NCBI RefSeq assembly: GCF_000337215.1
Contig: NZ_AOHZ01000010.1
Location: 1 to 33,080, forward strand
Reading direction: 5' to 3'
DNA: 33,080 bases
Source of the DNA: Natronolimnohabitans innermongolicus JCM 12255
Lineage (GTDB): Archaea > Halobacteriota > Halobacteria > Halobacteriales > Natrialbaceae
The position numbers and the translations under genes were made by a program. The notes under the pieces were generated by a model. The model was not told the origin of the DNA. It worked only from the letters and a program-made list of their open reading frames with translations, and did no database searches. This document shows positions 22,700 to 30,491 of this stretch, piece by piece. How positions within the stretch are numbered: the stretch's first letter is position 1; every line of letters starts with the position of its first letter.

Positions 22700-23521
22700 T
22701 CACTGCCCCCACCCGTCGCGGATCGACTCGAACTGGTCGCTGTCGTGACCGTAGACGACCTCGGCGTCGTGGCGTCGCTCGAGCGATTTGATCCGCTGGA
22801 GGCTGTCGAACCACTCCGTCTTCCCCCAAAGCAGGCCGGCGCCGAGGGGCGCCTCGTCCTCGAAGTTCTCCGCGCGGTAGAGCTGATCGCCGGCGAAAAC
22901 GATCGTCCCCTCGTCGTCGAGGTGAATTACCGTCCCCGTCAGTCCCGGCGTGTGGCCGGGGAACCGAACGAACTCGAGGTCCTCGAAGTGCTGTTCGCGA
23001 TCCTGGTGAAGAATCTGCCAGTTCAGGTCGTGATCGAAGTCCTCGAGGATGTACGCGCCGCTTCCCTCGTCGGTCTTCGCGCTGTAGTAGGCGAACTTGA
23101 CCTCCTTCTCGTGGACGAAGATCGGGACGTCGGTGCCGTCGAAGAACTCGAGTCCGCCGGCGTGGTCCAGGTGGAGGTGCGTCTGGAACACGTAGTCGAT
23201 GTCGTCGATGCTATAGCCCGCTTCCTCGAGGTCGTCGTCGAGGCGGTGTTCGTGGGCGTCGTGGGGATAGAACGCCTGTAACAGTTCTTCGGGCCAGTGA
23301 CCCTCGAGGGCCTCGTGGTGGTTGCCGGTGTCCCAGAGGATCGTCCCCTCGGGGTGGTCGATGACGAGACTCCAGACGGGGATCTCACCGTAATCGACGT
23401 CCGGGTTCGGCTCGTCGTGGGTCCCCAACGTGTGGCCCTCGATCATGTAGTTCTGGTCGCACTCGAGACCGCCCCGATGCAGGACGTCGATCGTAGCGTC
23501 TACCATGTTATTATACCTCAT
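22700..23521 (-). CDS. MBL-fold lactonase, AiiA/AttM (N-acyl-homoserine lactonase) family
   Basis: 273 aa. The metal motif is HLHLDH (His115, His117, Asp119, His120), followed by the third ligand His in GHTPGL, the bridging Asp in AGDQLY and His in YGHDSDQF, all required for a dinuclear zinc lactonase. The first ATG (23521) fits a TATA-like ACTTTTG about 27 nt upstream; an ATG at 23506 is an alternative. Family members open gamma-butyrolactone or acyl-homoserine lactones. The immediate downstream partner is a HOT-type dehydrogenase for 4-hydroxybutyrate, the hydrolysis product of gamma-butyrolactone. Confidence 0.9.
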   Translation of the reverse strand: MRYNNMVDATIDVLHRGGLECDQNYMIEGHTLGTHDEPNPDVDYGEIPVWSLVIDHPEGTILWDTGNHHEALEGHWPEELLQAFYPHDAHEHRLDDDLEEAGYSIDDIDYVFQTHLHLDHAGGLEFFDGTDVPIFVHEKEVKFAYYSAKTDEGSGAYILEDFDHDLNWQILHQDREQHFEDLEFVRFPGHTPGLTGTVIHLDDEGTIVFAGDQLYRAENFEDEAPLGAGLLWGKTEWFDSLQRIKSLERRHDAEVVYGHDSDQFESIRDGWGQ

Positions 23522-23619
23522 GGTCTATCACGACAGTATGCGGCAAAAGTGTTGTCGTGGGTACATCTGTGGGAATCCGGAACTGTAGCCGCTATTGACC
23601 GGTCGCGCCCATCCAGCGC

Positions 23620-24867
23620 TTAGCCGCCGAGCAGTAACGGTCCGATCAGGACGCCCATCAGGTGAACCCGGCGAGCACGGAAGCGGACCGGAACCATTCC
23701 GATTGCCGCCGCGACGGCGAAGACGACGATCCCGATCGGACCCGTAAAGAGATACGAGAGCACGAGCAAGAGCGAGAGAACGGCCACCGAAATTTTCCAG
23801 TACTCGAGTCGTCCGACCAGATCGAGGTAGGCGTCGCCGATCGTGACGACGAGAACGAAGCCGAACAGGCCGGCGAGAACGACCCCCGCGAGCAAGACCG
23901 GCAACTCGAGCGGTGCCCCCACCGACTCGAAGGCGACCATTACGCCGGTTCGGGGCTGGCCGATGGCGACGAGCGCGAACAGCGCGAAAATCGTATTCGC
24001 CGTATCGACGCCGCTCGTGGCGACGATGTAGCCGCGGTCACCGGATCGGCCGGGAATCAGGACGAGGACCGCGACTGCCGCGATCGCCGCGGAAATACCG
24101 GGAATGTAGCCGACGATCGCACCCGCAACCGCGCCGGCCAGCGCCGTCGCGGCGACGAACGGACCGGACGCCCTGAGACCCTCATCACCCTGCGGCGGCA
24201 CACTACCCCCGCGGATCGCGTCGATCAACACCGGCGCGCCGAACAGTCCGGCAAAAAGCGGGGCGAGCATCCCGCCGGCCTCGAGGGGCGCGTCCGGCGA
24301 GAGGTCAAGCGTCAGCACACCGAGCGTTGCGGCCAGCACAAAGGAGACGAAGCCACCGACTCGAGCGCGCCACGTGTACTCCGAGGCGATCAGCGCGACG
24401 ACGACCATCGCCAGCAAAAGCGAGAGGTTCGATCGGACCGTCGGGTAGATGGACGTCATACCCCACGTTATGGGAACGGCGAGCGGAATCGCGACGAGTA
24501 CGGCGAGCAGACTCCCCAGTGCGGAGAGCCGGATCGCTTCGTAGCCCCGCCCGTCCCGGACCATCCGGTGGCCCGGAAGGGCGGTGACGGCCATTTCCGC
24601 GTCGGGAACGCCGAGCGCCATCGCGGGGACGGCGTTGACGAACGTGTGGACGACGCCCGCGGCGAGCATCGCCGAGCCGACGAACAGCGGCTCCCCGGGG
24701 ATCGACGGCGCGAAGCCGGCAAGCAAGAGCGCGAAGTTGTTCGCGTGAAGCCCCGGAACGAGGCCGCTGCAACAGCCGAGTACCGCACCGGCCGCGATCC
24801 AGGCGAGCAACCGCAGCGACAGCGACGGCTCGGCGATGACCTCCACTATCGCGGATGTGCCCGCCAT
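23620..24867 (-). CDS. TctA-family (DUF112) integral membrane permease
   Basis: 415 aa, about ten or more membrane helices. It matches the archaeal branch of TctA: CCSGLVPGLHANNFALLL near 32, the family motif region HTFVNAVPAMALGVPDAEMAVTALPGHRM, and an inverted second half with VGYIPGISAAIAAV and SGVDTANTIFALFALVAIGQPRTG. TctA in bacteria works with TctB and a periplasmic TctC; neither is adjacent here, so this branch probably acts differently. It likely moves a carboxylate or amino-acid-like substrate. A TATA-like GTTTAACC (minus, 24892-24899) is 25-32 nt upstream. Confidence 0.88.
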   Translation of the reverse strand: MAGTSAIVEVIAEPSLSLRLLAWIAAGAVLGCCSGLVPGLHANNFALLLAGFAPSIPGEPLFVGSAMLAAGVVHTFVNAVPAMALGVPDAEMAVTALPGHRMVRDGRGYEAIRLSALGSLLAVLVAIPLAVPITWGMTSIYPTVRSNLSLLLAMVVVALIASEYTWRARVGGFVSFVLAATLGVLTLDLSPDAPLEAGGMLAPLFAGLFGAPVLIDAIRGGSVPPQGDEGLRASGPFVAATALAGAVAGAIVGYIPGISAAIAAVAVLVLIPGRSGDRGYIVATSGVDTANTIFALFALVAIGQPRTGVMVAFESVGAPLELPVLLAGVVLAGLFGFVLVVTIGDAYLDLVGRLEYWKISVAVLSLLLVLSYLFTGPIGIVVFAVAAAIGMVPVRFRARRVHLMGVLIGPLLLGG

Positions 24868-25159
24868 CGCTCACCCTGGCCGCGGCTTCGCGGTTAAACT
24901 CGCGGGTCCAACCAGTGGTCGACCTTCCTCGTTTACCACTCACTACTACTTCTCGAGGGCCCGAACGTCTCAAGCAGATCGTCCTGGTTTGACGCCCAAA
25001 ACCAACGGACATACGTCAGTTGTTCATCGATATACTCGCGTTCGAACGCCTTGGGTCGAAAGCCCGGTCGGTTGCGTCCGCGAGCAGTTCACGCGATTCT
25101 CAAGTCCCGGCGCAGTCGATTTCGCATTAGCGGTTCTTACGTCGAGCCACGATTGCCAA
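24868..25159. other. Intergenic region without a recognised gene
   Basis: 292 nt between two genes on the minus strand. Apart from the TATA-like element near 24895, I see no gene: the longest frames (about 60 codons) have no codon bias and no recognisable motif. No hairpin plus T-tract terminator is evident for the GLUG gene that ends at 25160. Confidence 0.5.
24892..24899 (-). promoter_or_regulatory. TATA box of the TctA-like gene
   Basis: Minus-strand GTTTAACC lies 25-32 nt before the ATG at 24867. A short hairpin, CCGCG/CGCGG (24880-24893), sits between it and the start. Confidence 0.5.
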
Positions 25160-26947
25160 TTACGCGTCATATTCGTCCGGTACAGCCCGCCTCGCCAGCA
25201 GATAGCCGGTCGCACCGAGACTCACGACGGCGCCGACGAGTCCGGGACCTGGGACGCCATCGCTGCTCGAGTCGTCGGTACCGAGTTCGTCGCTTTCGTT
25301 CCCCTCGTCTGCCGATCCATCGGAGTCGGCCTCACCAGTCGTCGTATTTTCGTCTTCCAGCGATTCCTCGGGTTCCATTTCTTTTTCGAATTCCTCGATC
25401 GGATACGTCGCCTCGAATGGGTCGTCGCTCGTCGTCACGTCGGCAAACGCGTCAGCTGGTCTATCCTGCCACGCTAATGCCGGATAGATGTCGGTCGTTG
25501 TCCAGACCTCACCGAAGTCGAACGCCTCGAGCGACTCGGCTGCATCGCTGCCAGTTATCGCGGCAGTTTCGAGACCGTGGTCGTCCGATACAGTCGGCGA
25601 TGTCGTTAGCCCGGTTTCCGCGACGCCCCAGTAGCTAGTGACGACCACACCAGTCTCGAACTGTTCGTCGTCGATAATTGCGTTCTTGCCGACGAGCCCG
25701 CCAACGCTCTCGTCGTCTTCCCACTCGAGCGTACTGATTGCATACGAGCGTTCGACTGTGCCCGTATACACGCTCGATCCGCTTTCGTTGATATTTCTCC
25801 CGACGAGCCCGCCGACGTCGGTACTCACGGAGTCGTCGCGCCCAGTCACGGCACCCGTCGCATAACAGTCGACGATCGTGTCCCGGTTCGTGCCGACGAG
25901 CCCGCCAACGTAATCCTGTCCGGTCGTCTCCCCCGTCGCGTAGCTCTCCACGATCGTACCCCGATTGATGCCAACGAGTCCGCCGGCGTTTCGACCACCG
26001 GTTACCTCTCCGGTGGCGACCGACCGACGAACCTCCGTTCCGATGTGCTGTCCGATGAGTCCGCCGACCCGACTGTTGATCTCGCCGTCCAGTGTGTTGA
26101 CCCGAACGTCGGCGATGGAATCGATGACAGCCCCCTCGCTGTCAGTTTTTCCGACGAGCCCACCGACGACGCTGCTGCTCAACACCTCACCCGTCGCACT
26201 CGAGTCACTGATGACGGTTTCGGACCTGTCGCCCCGCCACGGCGTGTGACGGCCGACGAGGCCACCGGCGTCACCGGTTGTCGCCGTCAGGTCGACATCT
26301 GCGTGGGCCCGCCTGACTGGTCCATCGCTGTTCCACCCGACAATACCTCCGACGTGTCGATCGGCAGTAATAGTCACGTTCGCTGTCGTGTCCTCGATAA
26401 CGGAACCCACTCCAGCGTTGCCGACGATACCGCCGATCTGATCGGAGCCGGAGATTGTCCCAGAAACGGACACATTCGAGATCGTTCCAGCCGTGAAATC
26501 GCCCACGAGCCCACCGACCTTGTCATCTCCAGTGATGTCAACGTCCACCAGATTGAGATCCCAGATGTCGACGCCCTGGCAGTCCCAGAACAGTCCAATT
26601 TCTGACTCAGTCGGTCGATCAATCGTCAGCCCACGGATCGTGTGTCCGTTCCCATCGAAATTTCCTCGAAACCGGTCCCTGTCGTCACCGATCGGATGAA
26701 CGTTATCGACCGCAGAAATATCGATATCATCGACGAGCCGATAGTAGGCTCCGCGTTCGCCGCCAACCGATAGTAACTGTTTGGCGGTCGAAATTTCGTA
26801 GGGAAACAGTCTGGATCCGTCTCCGCCGTCGAACGGATTCTCACCGTCTTCGTCAGCGGCCCCCACCACGCACCCGGTAACCGCTACCCCGCCAAGGGTT
26901 GCCACCGCAGTCGTCTGTACGAACCGTCGTCGGTCGGTTTTCTCCAT
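25160..26947 (-). CDS. GLUG-repeat surface protein with Tat lipobox and C-terminal anchor
   Basis: 595 aa. A Tat motif (TDRRRFVQTTA) is followed by a lipobox-like VTGC. From about residue 125 to 440 there are ten GLUG units, each containing VGGLVG or a close variant followed by a short TGxxTG-type beta-coil, so the body is a beta-helix. An acidic stalk (about 520-560) leads to PGPGLVGAVVSLGATGYLLARR, a membrane helix with a basic end like PGF-CTERM/archaeosortase sorting tails, but with PGPG. It is a candidate adhesin or cell-surface binding protein. The promoter region is very AT-rich. GC content of the gene looks lower than that of its neighbours. Confidence 0.85.
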   Translation of the reverse strand: MEKTDRRRFVQTTAVATLGGVAVTGCVVGAADEDGENPFDGGDGSRLFPYEISTAKQLLSVGGERGAYYRLVDDIDISAVDNVHPIGDDRDRFRGNFDGNGHTIRGLTIDRPTESEIGLFWDCQGVDIWDLNLVDVDITGDDKVGGLVGDFTAGTISNVSVSGTISGSDQIGGIVGNAGVGSVIEDTTANVTITADRHVGGIVGWNSDGPVRRAHADVDLTATTGDAGGLVGRHTPWRGDRSETVISDSSATGEVLSSSVVGGLVGKTDSEGAVIDSIADVRVNTLDGEINSRVGGLIGQHIGTEVRRSVATGEVTGGRNAGGLVGINRGTIVESYATGETTGQDYVGGLVGTNRDTIVDCYATGAVTGRDDSVSTDVGGLVGRNINESGSSVYTGTVERSYAISTLEWEDDESVGGLVGKNAIIDDEQFETGVVVTSYWGVAETGLTTSPTVSDDHGLETAAITGSDAAESLEAFDFGEVWTTTDIYPALAWQDRPADAFADVTTSDDPFEATYPIEEFEKEMEPEESLEDENTTTGEADSDGSADEGNESDELGTDDSSSDGVPGPGLVGAVVSLGATGYLLARRAVPDEYDA

Positions 26948-26970
26948 CTATTTTGTAAATTTACCTGAGT

Positions 26971-26980
26971 CACTTAATTT
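26971..26980 (-). promoter_or_regulatory. TATA-like element of the GLUG gene
   Basis: Minus-strand AAATTAAGTG lies 24-33 nt before the ATG at 26947 within an unusually AT-rich 50-nt block (about 26948-26995). Confidence 0.5.
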
Positions 26981-27108
26981 GTACTATATCTCATTTCCAC
27001 CGATTACTGTGGCTGCATCGACGAGGCGGGGTACTCGAACCGACCCACCCGTCCCCGTCATCTCGCTGGAGAACCGTCTGTAGAGAGCCGTTGCTGCGCG
27101 GAATTGGG

Positions 27109-27122
27109 ACGAAAGAAAATCG
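27109..27122 (-). terminator. U-rich terminator of the rpl1-rpl10-rpl12 operon
   Basis: The minus strand reads GATTTTCTTTCGTC beginning about 27 nt after the rpl12 stop, two T-tracts close together, as expected at the end of an archaeal operon. Confidence 0.55.
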
Positions 27123-27148
27123 AAGATTCGAAATCGTCGGTGAACGGC

Positions 27149-27502
27149 TTAGCCGAAGAGTTCGCCGAGGCCCTCGCCGCCAGCCTCTTCGTCCTCGTCG
27201 TCGTCGTCATCGTCGTCCGTCGTGTCCGGGACGTCGCTGGTCTCCTCGGCGTCGCCCTCGTCGCCACCTTCGTCACCGCCAGCAGCGGCAGCGCCGCCCG
27301 CAGCGGCTCCGCCTGCGGCGGGTGCGACGGCGGCCTCGGAGACGGCCTCGTCGATGTCGACGTCCTCGAGCGCGGCGACGAGCGCCTTGACGCGGGACTC
27401 TTCGACGTCGACGCCAGCAGCGTCGAGCACGTCCGTCAGGTTGTCTTCGTTGATCTCTTCGTCCGTTTCGTTCAGGATGAGTGCAGCGTAAACGTATTCC
27501 AT
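27149..27502 (-). CDS. rpl12: Ribosomal protein P1/L12, stalk
   Basis: 117 aa. The N-terminal helical domain [21 protein letters not shown] is diagnostic of archaeal P1. An Ala/Gly hinge (about 60-78) leads to an acidic tail ending [10 protein letters not shown], which binds elongation factors. It forms dimers on P0. It is the third gene of the operon, 24 nt after rpl10, with a GGAGG Shine-Dalgarno (27511-27515) 8 nt before the ATG. The tail is shared with P0. Confidence 0.98.
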   Translation of the reverse strand: MEYVYAALILNETDEEINEDNLTDVLDAAGVDVEESRVKALVAALEDVDIDEAVSEAAVAPAAGGAAAGGAAAAGGDEGGDEGDAEETSDVPDTTDDDDDDDEDEEAGGEGLGELFG

Positions 27503-27526
27503 TGTAGTGTCCTCCAGTTGTGTTGA

Positions 27527-28570
27527 TTAGCCGAACATCGCACCGAGACCTTCGCCGCCGCCAGCGTCGTCGTCATCGTCATCGTCGTCGTCTTCGTCGG
27601 CGGCCTCCTCTGTCTCGGTGTCGTTCTGTTCATCAGCCGATTCGTCTGCGCCCTCGTCGGCCGCCGGCTGGGCCGGCGCCTCGACGCCCTGCAGTTCCTC
27701 GGGCAGGGCCTCCTCGTCGTCGATCTGGGCCGCGAGCGCACGCAGCTGTGCGTCGGCCTTGGTGACGAGGTCGGGCATCAGGTCTTCGTCCTCGATGGCG
27801 GCCTGCAGACCGAGGCTCTTGGCCTCGCCCGTGGCCTTGGCGATGAGCGTCGGAACCGTCGCCGCGGTCGGGAAGCTCGCGTTGATTGCGAGGTTCCGGG
27901 CGCGGGCGGCGGCCGTCTGCACGTCGCTCTCGTAGGCCTCGATGTCGATGTCGAGGTCCTCGGGGTCGAAGAGGACGCCGTCTGCGACGACGGCGCGAAG
28001 GTCGAGACCGACCTCCTTGGGTTCGATCCCGAGCTCGTTGAGCACGTTCGCCAGATCTACGGACACTTCCTCGCCGGCCTCGAGGACCGTCGAGTCTTCC
28101 ATGACCTGGATCGAACCGTCCTCGATGCGCGCGTTGGCGCCGATGCTCTGGAGTTCGCCGACGAACGGACCGGGATCGATCCCGGTGTCACCCTCGGGGA
28201 TGACGATGTCGTTCGGGGCGACCTCGCCCTCGTTGATCGGGGCCGGCGTCTTCGACGCCTCGAGCTCCTTGTACAGCGAGAACGGGTTCTCGTTCGTGCC
28301 GATGATGCCGACCTGGCCTTCGACCTGGTCGACGAGGTCCTCGAGTCCGGTGCCCTCGAGGGCACGGACCTGCAGGGTGTTGCGGCTGACGCGCAGCTCC
28401 GCGGTGCCGTGGAGGTCACGGCGCATGTCCTGGAGCTGCTTGCTCGGAATGCCGGCAATGCCGACGATGCCGACGCTCTCGTAGCTCTCGATGATCGCTT
28501 CGAGCTCGTCGACCTCTTCTTGCTTCCACTGGGGAAGGTTCTCGGTCTTGCGTTCAGCCTGTGCGCTCAT
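27527..28570 (-). CDS. rpl10: Ribosomal protein P0/L10, stalk base
   Basis: 347 aa. The N-terminal rRNA-binding domain ([33 protein letters not shown]) and the P1-binding helical region (about 210-300) are present, followed by the acidic tail and [11 protein letters not shown] ending as in P1. It anchors P1 dimers at the GTPase centre of the large subunit. The gene starts 1 nt after the rpl1 stop, with a strong Shine-Dalgarno GGAGGTGG (28577-28584) inside the end of rpl1, so it is translated from the polycistronic mRNA. Confidence 0.98.
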   Translation of the reverse strand: MSAQAERKTENLPQWKQEEVDELEAIIESYESVGIVGIAGIPSKQLQDMRRDLHGTAELRVSRNTLQVRALEGTGLEDLVDQVEGQVGIIGTNENPFSLYKELEASKTPAPINEGEVAPNDIVIPEGDTGIDPGPFVGELQSIGANARIEDGSIQVMEDSTVLEAGEEVSVDLANVLNELGIEPKEVGLDLRAVVADGVLFDPEDLDIDIEAYESDVQTAAARARNLAINASFPTAATVPTLIAKATGEAKSLGLQAAIEDEDLMPDLVTKADAQLRALAAQIDDEEALPEELQGVEAPAQPAADEGADESADEQNDTETEEAADEDDDDDDDDDAGGGEGLGAMFG

Positions 28571-28571
28571 G

Positions 28572-29204
28572 TTAGGCCACCTCCACGGACGGGCCCATCG
28601 TCGTCTTTACGTAGACGGCGTCGATGTTCTGGGGCCCCTTCTCGAGGTCGGCGTGCAGGCGACGCAGGATGACGTCGATGTTGTCAGCGACGTCTTCAGC
28701 GTCCATCTCTGCCGATCCGACGAGCGTGTGGAACGTTCGTCGGTCGCCGGAGCGAAGCTGCACGGTATTTTTGAGTCGGTTGACGGTCTCGACGACGTCG
28801 TCGTCGGGAGCGAGCGGGTCCGGCATCTTCCCTCGGGGACCGAGAATGGTACCCAGGTGCCGGGCGATGTCTTGCATCATCGCCTCTTCGGCGATGAAGA
28901 AGTCCGTCTCGTCGGCCATATCCTTGGCCTCGTCATCGTCCAGATCGGCCACGTCGTCTTCCGAAAGGACGTCGTCCGCGACCTCTTCGGCGCGGACGGC
29001 GGTTTCACCTTCGGCGATGACGACGATGATCGTTTCCTGGCCGGTTCCGGACGGCAGGACGATAGACTCGTCAACACGGTTCGACGGTTCGTTCAGGTCT
29101 AAGTCGCGCAGATTAATCGCAAGGTCGACCGTCTCGGTGAAGTTCCGATCGGGTGCGTCCTCGAGTGCGCGAGCGACTGCGGTTTCGATATCCGTATCTG
29201 CCAT
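28572..29204 (-). CDS. rpl1: Ribosomal protein L1
   Basis: 210 aa. The N-terminal [15 protein letters not shown] and the strand [14 protein letters not shown] are diagnostic of archaeal L1. The protein binds the L1 stalk of 23S rRNA and helps release deacylated tRNA. It is the first gene of the rpl1-rpl10-rpl12 operon. Its leader contains a GGAGGTGA Shine-Dalgarno, unlike most genes in this window. In related archaea L1 represses its own operon by binding its mRNA. The L11 gene, often next to L1 in haloarchaea, is not present upstream here. Confidence 0.98.
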   Translation of the reverse strand: MADTDIETAVARALEDAPDRNFTETVDLAINLRDLDLNEPSNRVDESIVLPSGTGQETIIVVIAEGETAVRAEEVADDVLSEDDVADLDDDEAKDMADETDFFIAEEAMMQDIARHLGTILGPRGKMPDPLAPDDDVVETVNRLKNTVQLRSGDRRTFHTLVGSAEMDAEDVADNIDVILRRLHADLEKGPQNIDAVYVKTTMGPSVEVA

Positions 29205-29207
29205 CGT

Positions 29208-29297
29208 TCACCTCCGTAGTACGCAGGAGTGCTCCTACGGGTAGTGAAACAGGCTACGCCTGTCTCTCTTGAACGAAGTGCCATGCCGAACTTAAAC
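29208..29297 (-). promoter_or_regulatory. rpl1 operon leader: TATA, nested hairpins and Shine-Dalgarno
   Basis: TATA-like minus-strand GTTTAAG (29291-29297) predicts a start near 29266 and a leader of about 60 nt. In the leader, ACAGGC/GCCTGT (29249-29263) is a perfect stem near the 5' end, and AGGAG/CTCCT (29225-29236) is a second, with flanking GTAG and CTAC able to extend it. GGAGGTGA (29208-29215) lies 3 nt before the ATG. Such a leader is a good candidate for the L1 autogenous binding site known in archaeal L1 operons; the exact contact is not proven here. Confidence 0.6.
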
Positions 29298-29411
29298 CCG
29301 TCGAACTAACCTTCGCTCGAGAGACGTTCACATCGCCCGTCTGCGTCACGAATCGGCCGTTTCACCGTCCCGGGCCATACCAGTCAACGATATTGATAGT
29401 CACGATCATCG

Positions 29412-29420
29412 AAAATATTA
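29412..29420 (+). promoter_or_regulatory. TATA-like element of the small membrane protein gene
   Basis: AAAATATTA lies 27-35 nt before the ATG at 29447. A second AT-rich motif, CTTATATG, is at 29461-29468, inside the proposed gene. Confidence 0.4.
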
Positions 29421-29446
29421 TGCTTGGGTATCGTGTACTGCTGTCC

Positions 29447-30055
29447 ATGCGGCCATCAGGCTTATATGGGATGAGTGGGTTGTCGGGGCTCGAGTCGGTC
29501 ACGCCGGTACTCGTCAGCGACCTTGGCTTCGAGGCGTACACGGCACTTAGCGCGCTCGAGCGGAGCGGATTCCAGCTCGTCGCGACCCTCGCCGTCGCGG
29601 TCGTCGTCCTCGGGCTGTTACAGGGGTACGGACCCACGACCGTGTCGACGGCGCGACGCAGTCCGGTCATCTCGGTCTGCGTCGGCCTTCCGAGCGTGCT
29701 CGTCGTCGTCGGCCTCACGAGCGTGGGCTATCTGCTCGTCGGGACGAGCCTGGGGACGTTCTTCGGGATCCCGATGGCCGTCTTCGGCGCCGCGGTTCTC
29801 GTCGTCTTGACGGTGCTCGGATTCGTGACGATCGGACGGGCGATCGCGGCGCGACTCGGCCGGGATCGGCTCTGGGTCGGCGTCGTCGTCGGCAGCGCCG
29901 TCGCGGGCCTCGCCGGGCTTTCGATTCCGCTTACCGTCGCCGTCGCGGGAATGGCCGGTATGCTGGGACTCGGCGCCGGTGCGCGCGTCCTCGTCAGTAC
30001 CGGCGGCGTCTCGAGGCCGGACGAGCGAACGGTTCCACCCGCGAACAAGATCTGA
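29447..30055 (+). CDS. Four-helix membrane protein of unknown function
   Basis: 202 aa from the ATG at 29447; the frame opens at TTG 29393, with ATGs at 29420, 29447 and 29471. The TATA position favours 29447, but the true start may differ by 8-9 codons. Hydrophobic segments are at about 43-60, 72-97, 104-130 and 141-172, separated by short polar loops (GYGPTTVSTARRSP and RLGRDRLW). The C-terminal tail is polar (RPDERTVPPANKI). No catalytic motif is visible. It is divergent from the rpl1 operon and lies 61 nt upstream of another small membrane protein gene. Confidence 0.7.
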   Translation: MRPSGLYGMSGLSGLESVTPVLVSDLGFEAYTALSALERSGFQLVATLAVAVVVLGLLQGYGPTTVSTARRSPVISVCVGLPSVLVVVGLTSVGYLLVGTSLGTFFGIPMAVFGAAVLVVLTVLGFVTIGRAIAARLGRDRLWVGVVVGSAVAGLAGLSIPLTVAVAGMAGMLGLGAGARVLVSTGGVSRPDERTVPPANKI

Positions 30056-30116
30056 CTCGAGACGCTCCAAGACGAACCGACGAAAAGCGTTTTTCGACCG
30101 GCGTTGGACGTCCGAT

Positions 30117-30491
30117 ATGACGGCTCTCGGAAACGGACCCGCTCTCGAGACCGACTCGCTCTCAGCGCGCCACTGGCTCGGCATCGGACTCGCGCTCGTG
30201 ACTGCGGCCGTCCACCTGGTGCTCGGCATCGATTTTCTCCCCCACTGGATGGGCGCAGCATTCCTCGTTTCGACGGTCGGCTTCGGCCTCGGCGTCGTCC
30301 TCGTGCTGGTCGGCTACCGACGGCGATTCGTCTATCTGCTCGGGGTCCCCTTTACCGCCGCACAGATCGTCCTCTGGTACGCGCTGAACCAGCCGGCCGC
30401 CGTCGGCGATCTCTCGAGTGCCGAACTGATCGACAAGGTCGCACAGGTGCTGTTGATCGCCGTGCTGGTGGTGTGTTACCGTCGTGAGTGA
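30117..30491 (+). CDS. Four-helix membrane protein (124 aa)
   Basis: 124 aa from the ATG at 30117. Four hydrophobic segments (about 19-38, 45-66, 71-90, 105-121) leave only short loops, and the N-terminus is polar. No known catalytic motif is seen. The stop codon overlaps the GTG start of the next gene by 8 nt, so translation is coupled to the CDP-alcohol phosphatidyltransferase. This suggests the protein assists a membrane-lipid enzyme or acts in the same membrane process. Confidence 0.75.
   Translation: MTALGNGPALETDSLSARHWLGIGLALVTAAVHLVLGIDFLPHWMGAAFLVSTVGFGLGVVLVLVGYRRRFVYLLGVPFTAAQIVLWYALNQPAAVGDLSSAELIDKVAQVLLIAVLVVCYRRE

Noticed and set aside
21391-22791. 466-codon open frame on the plus strand
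   Set aside because: It mirrors the iron dehydrogenase gene in antisense, is Arg/Val-rich and shows no motif.
24327-25215. Short frames between the TctA-like and GLUG genes as extra genes
   Set aside because: No codon bias, motif or promoter of their own; they overlap flanking genes in antisense or are Arg/Ser-rich noise.
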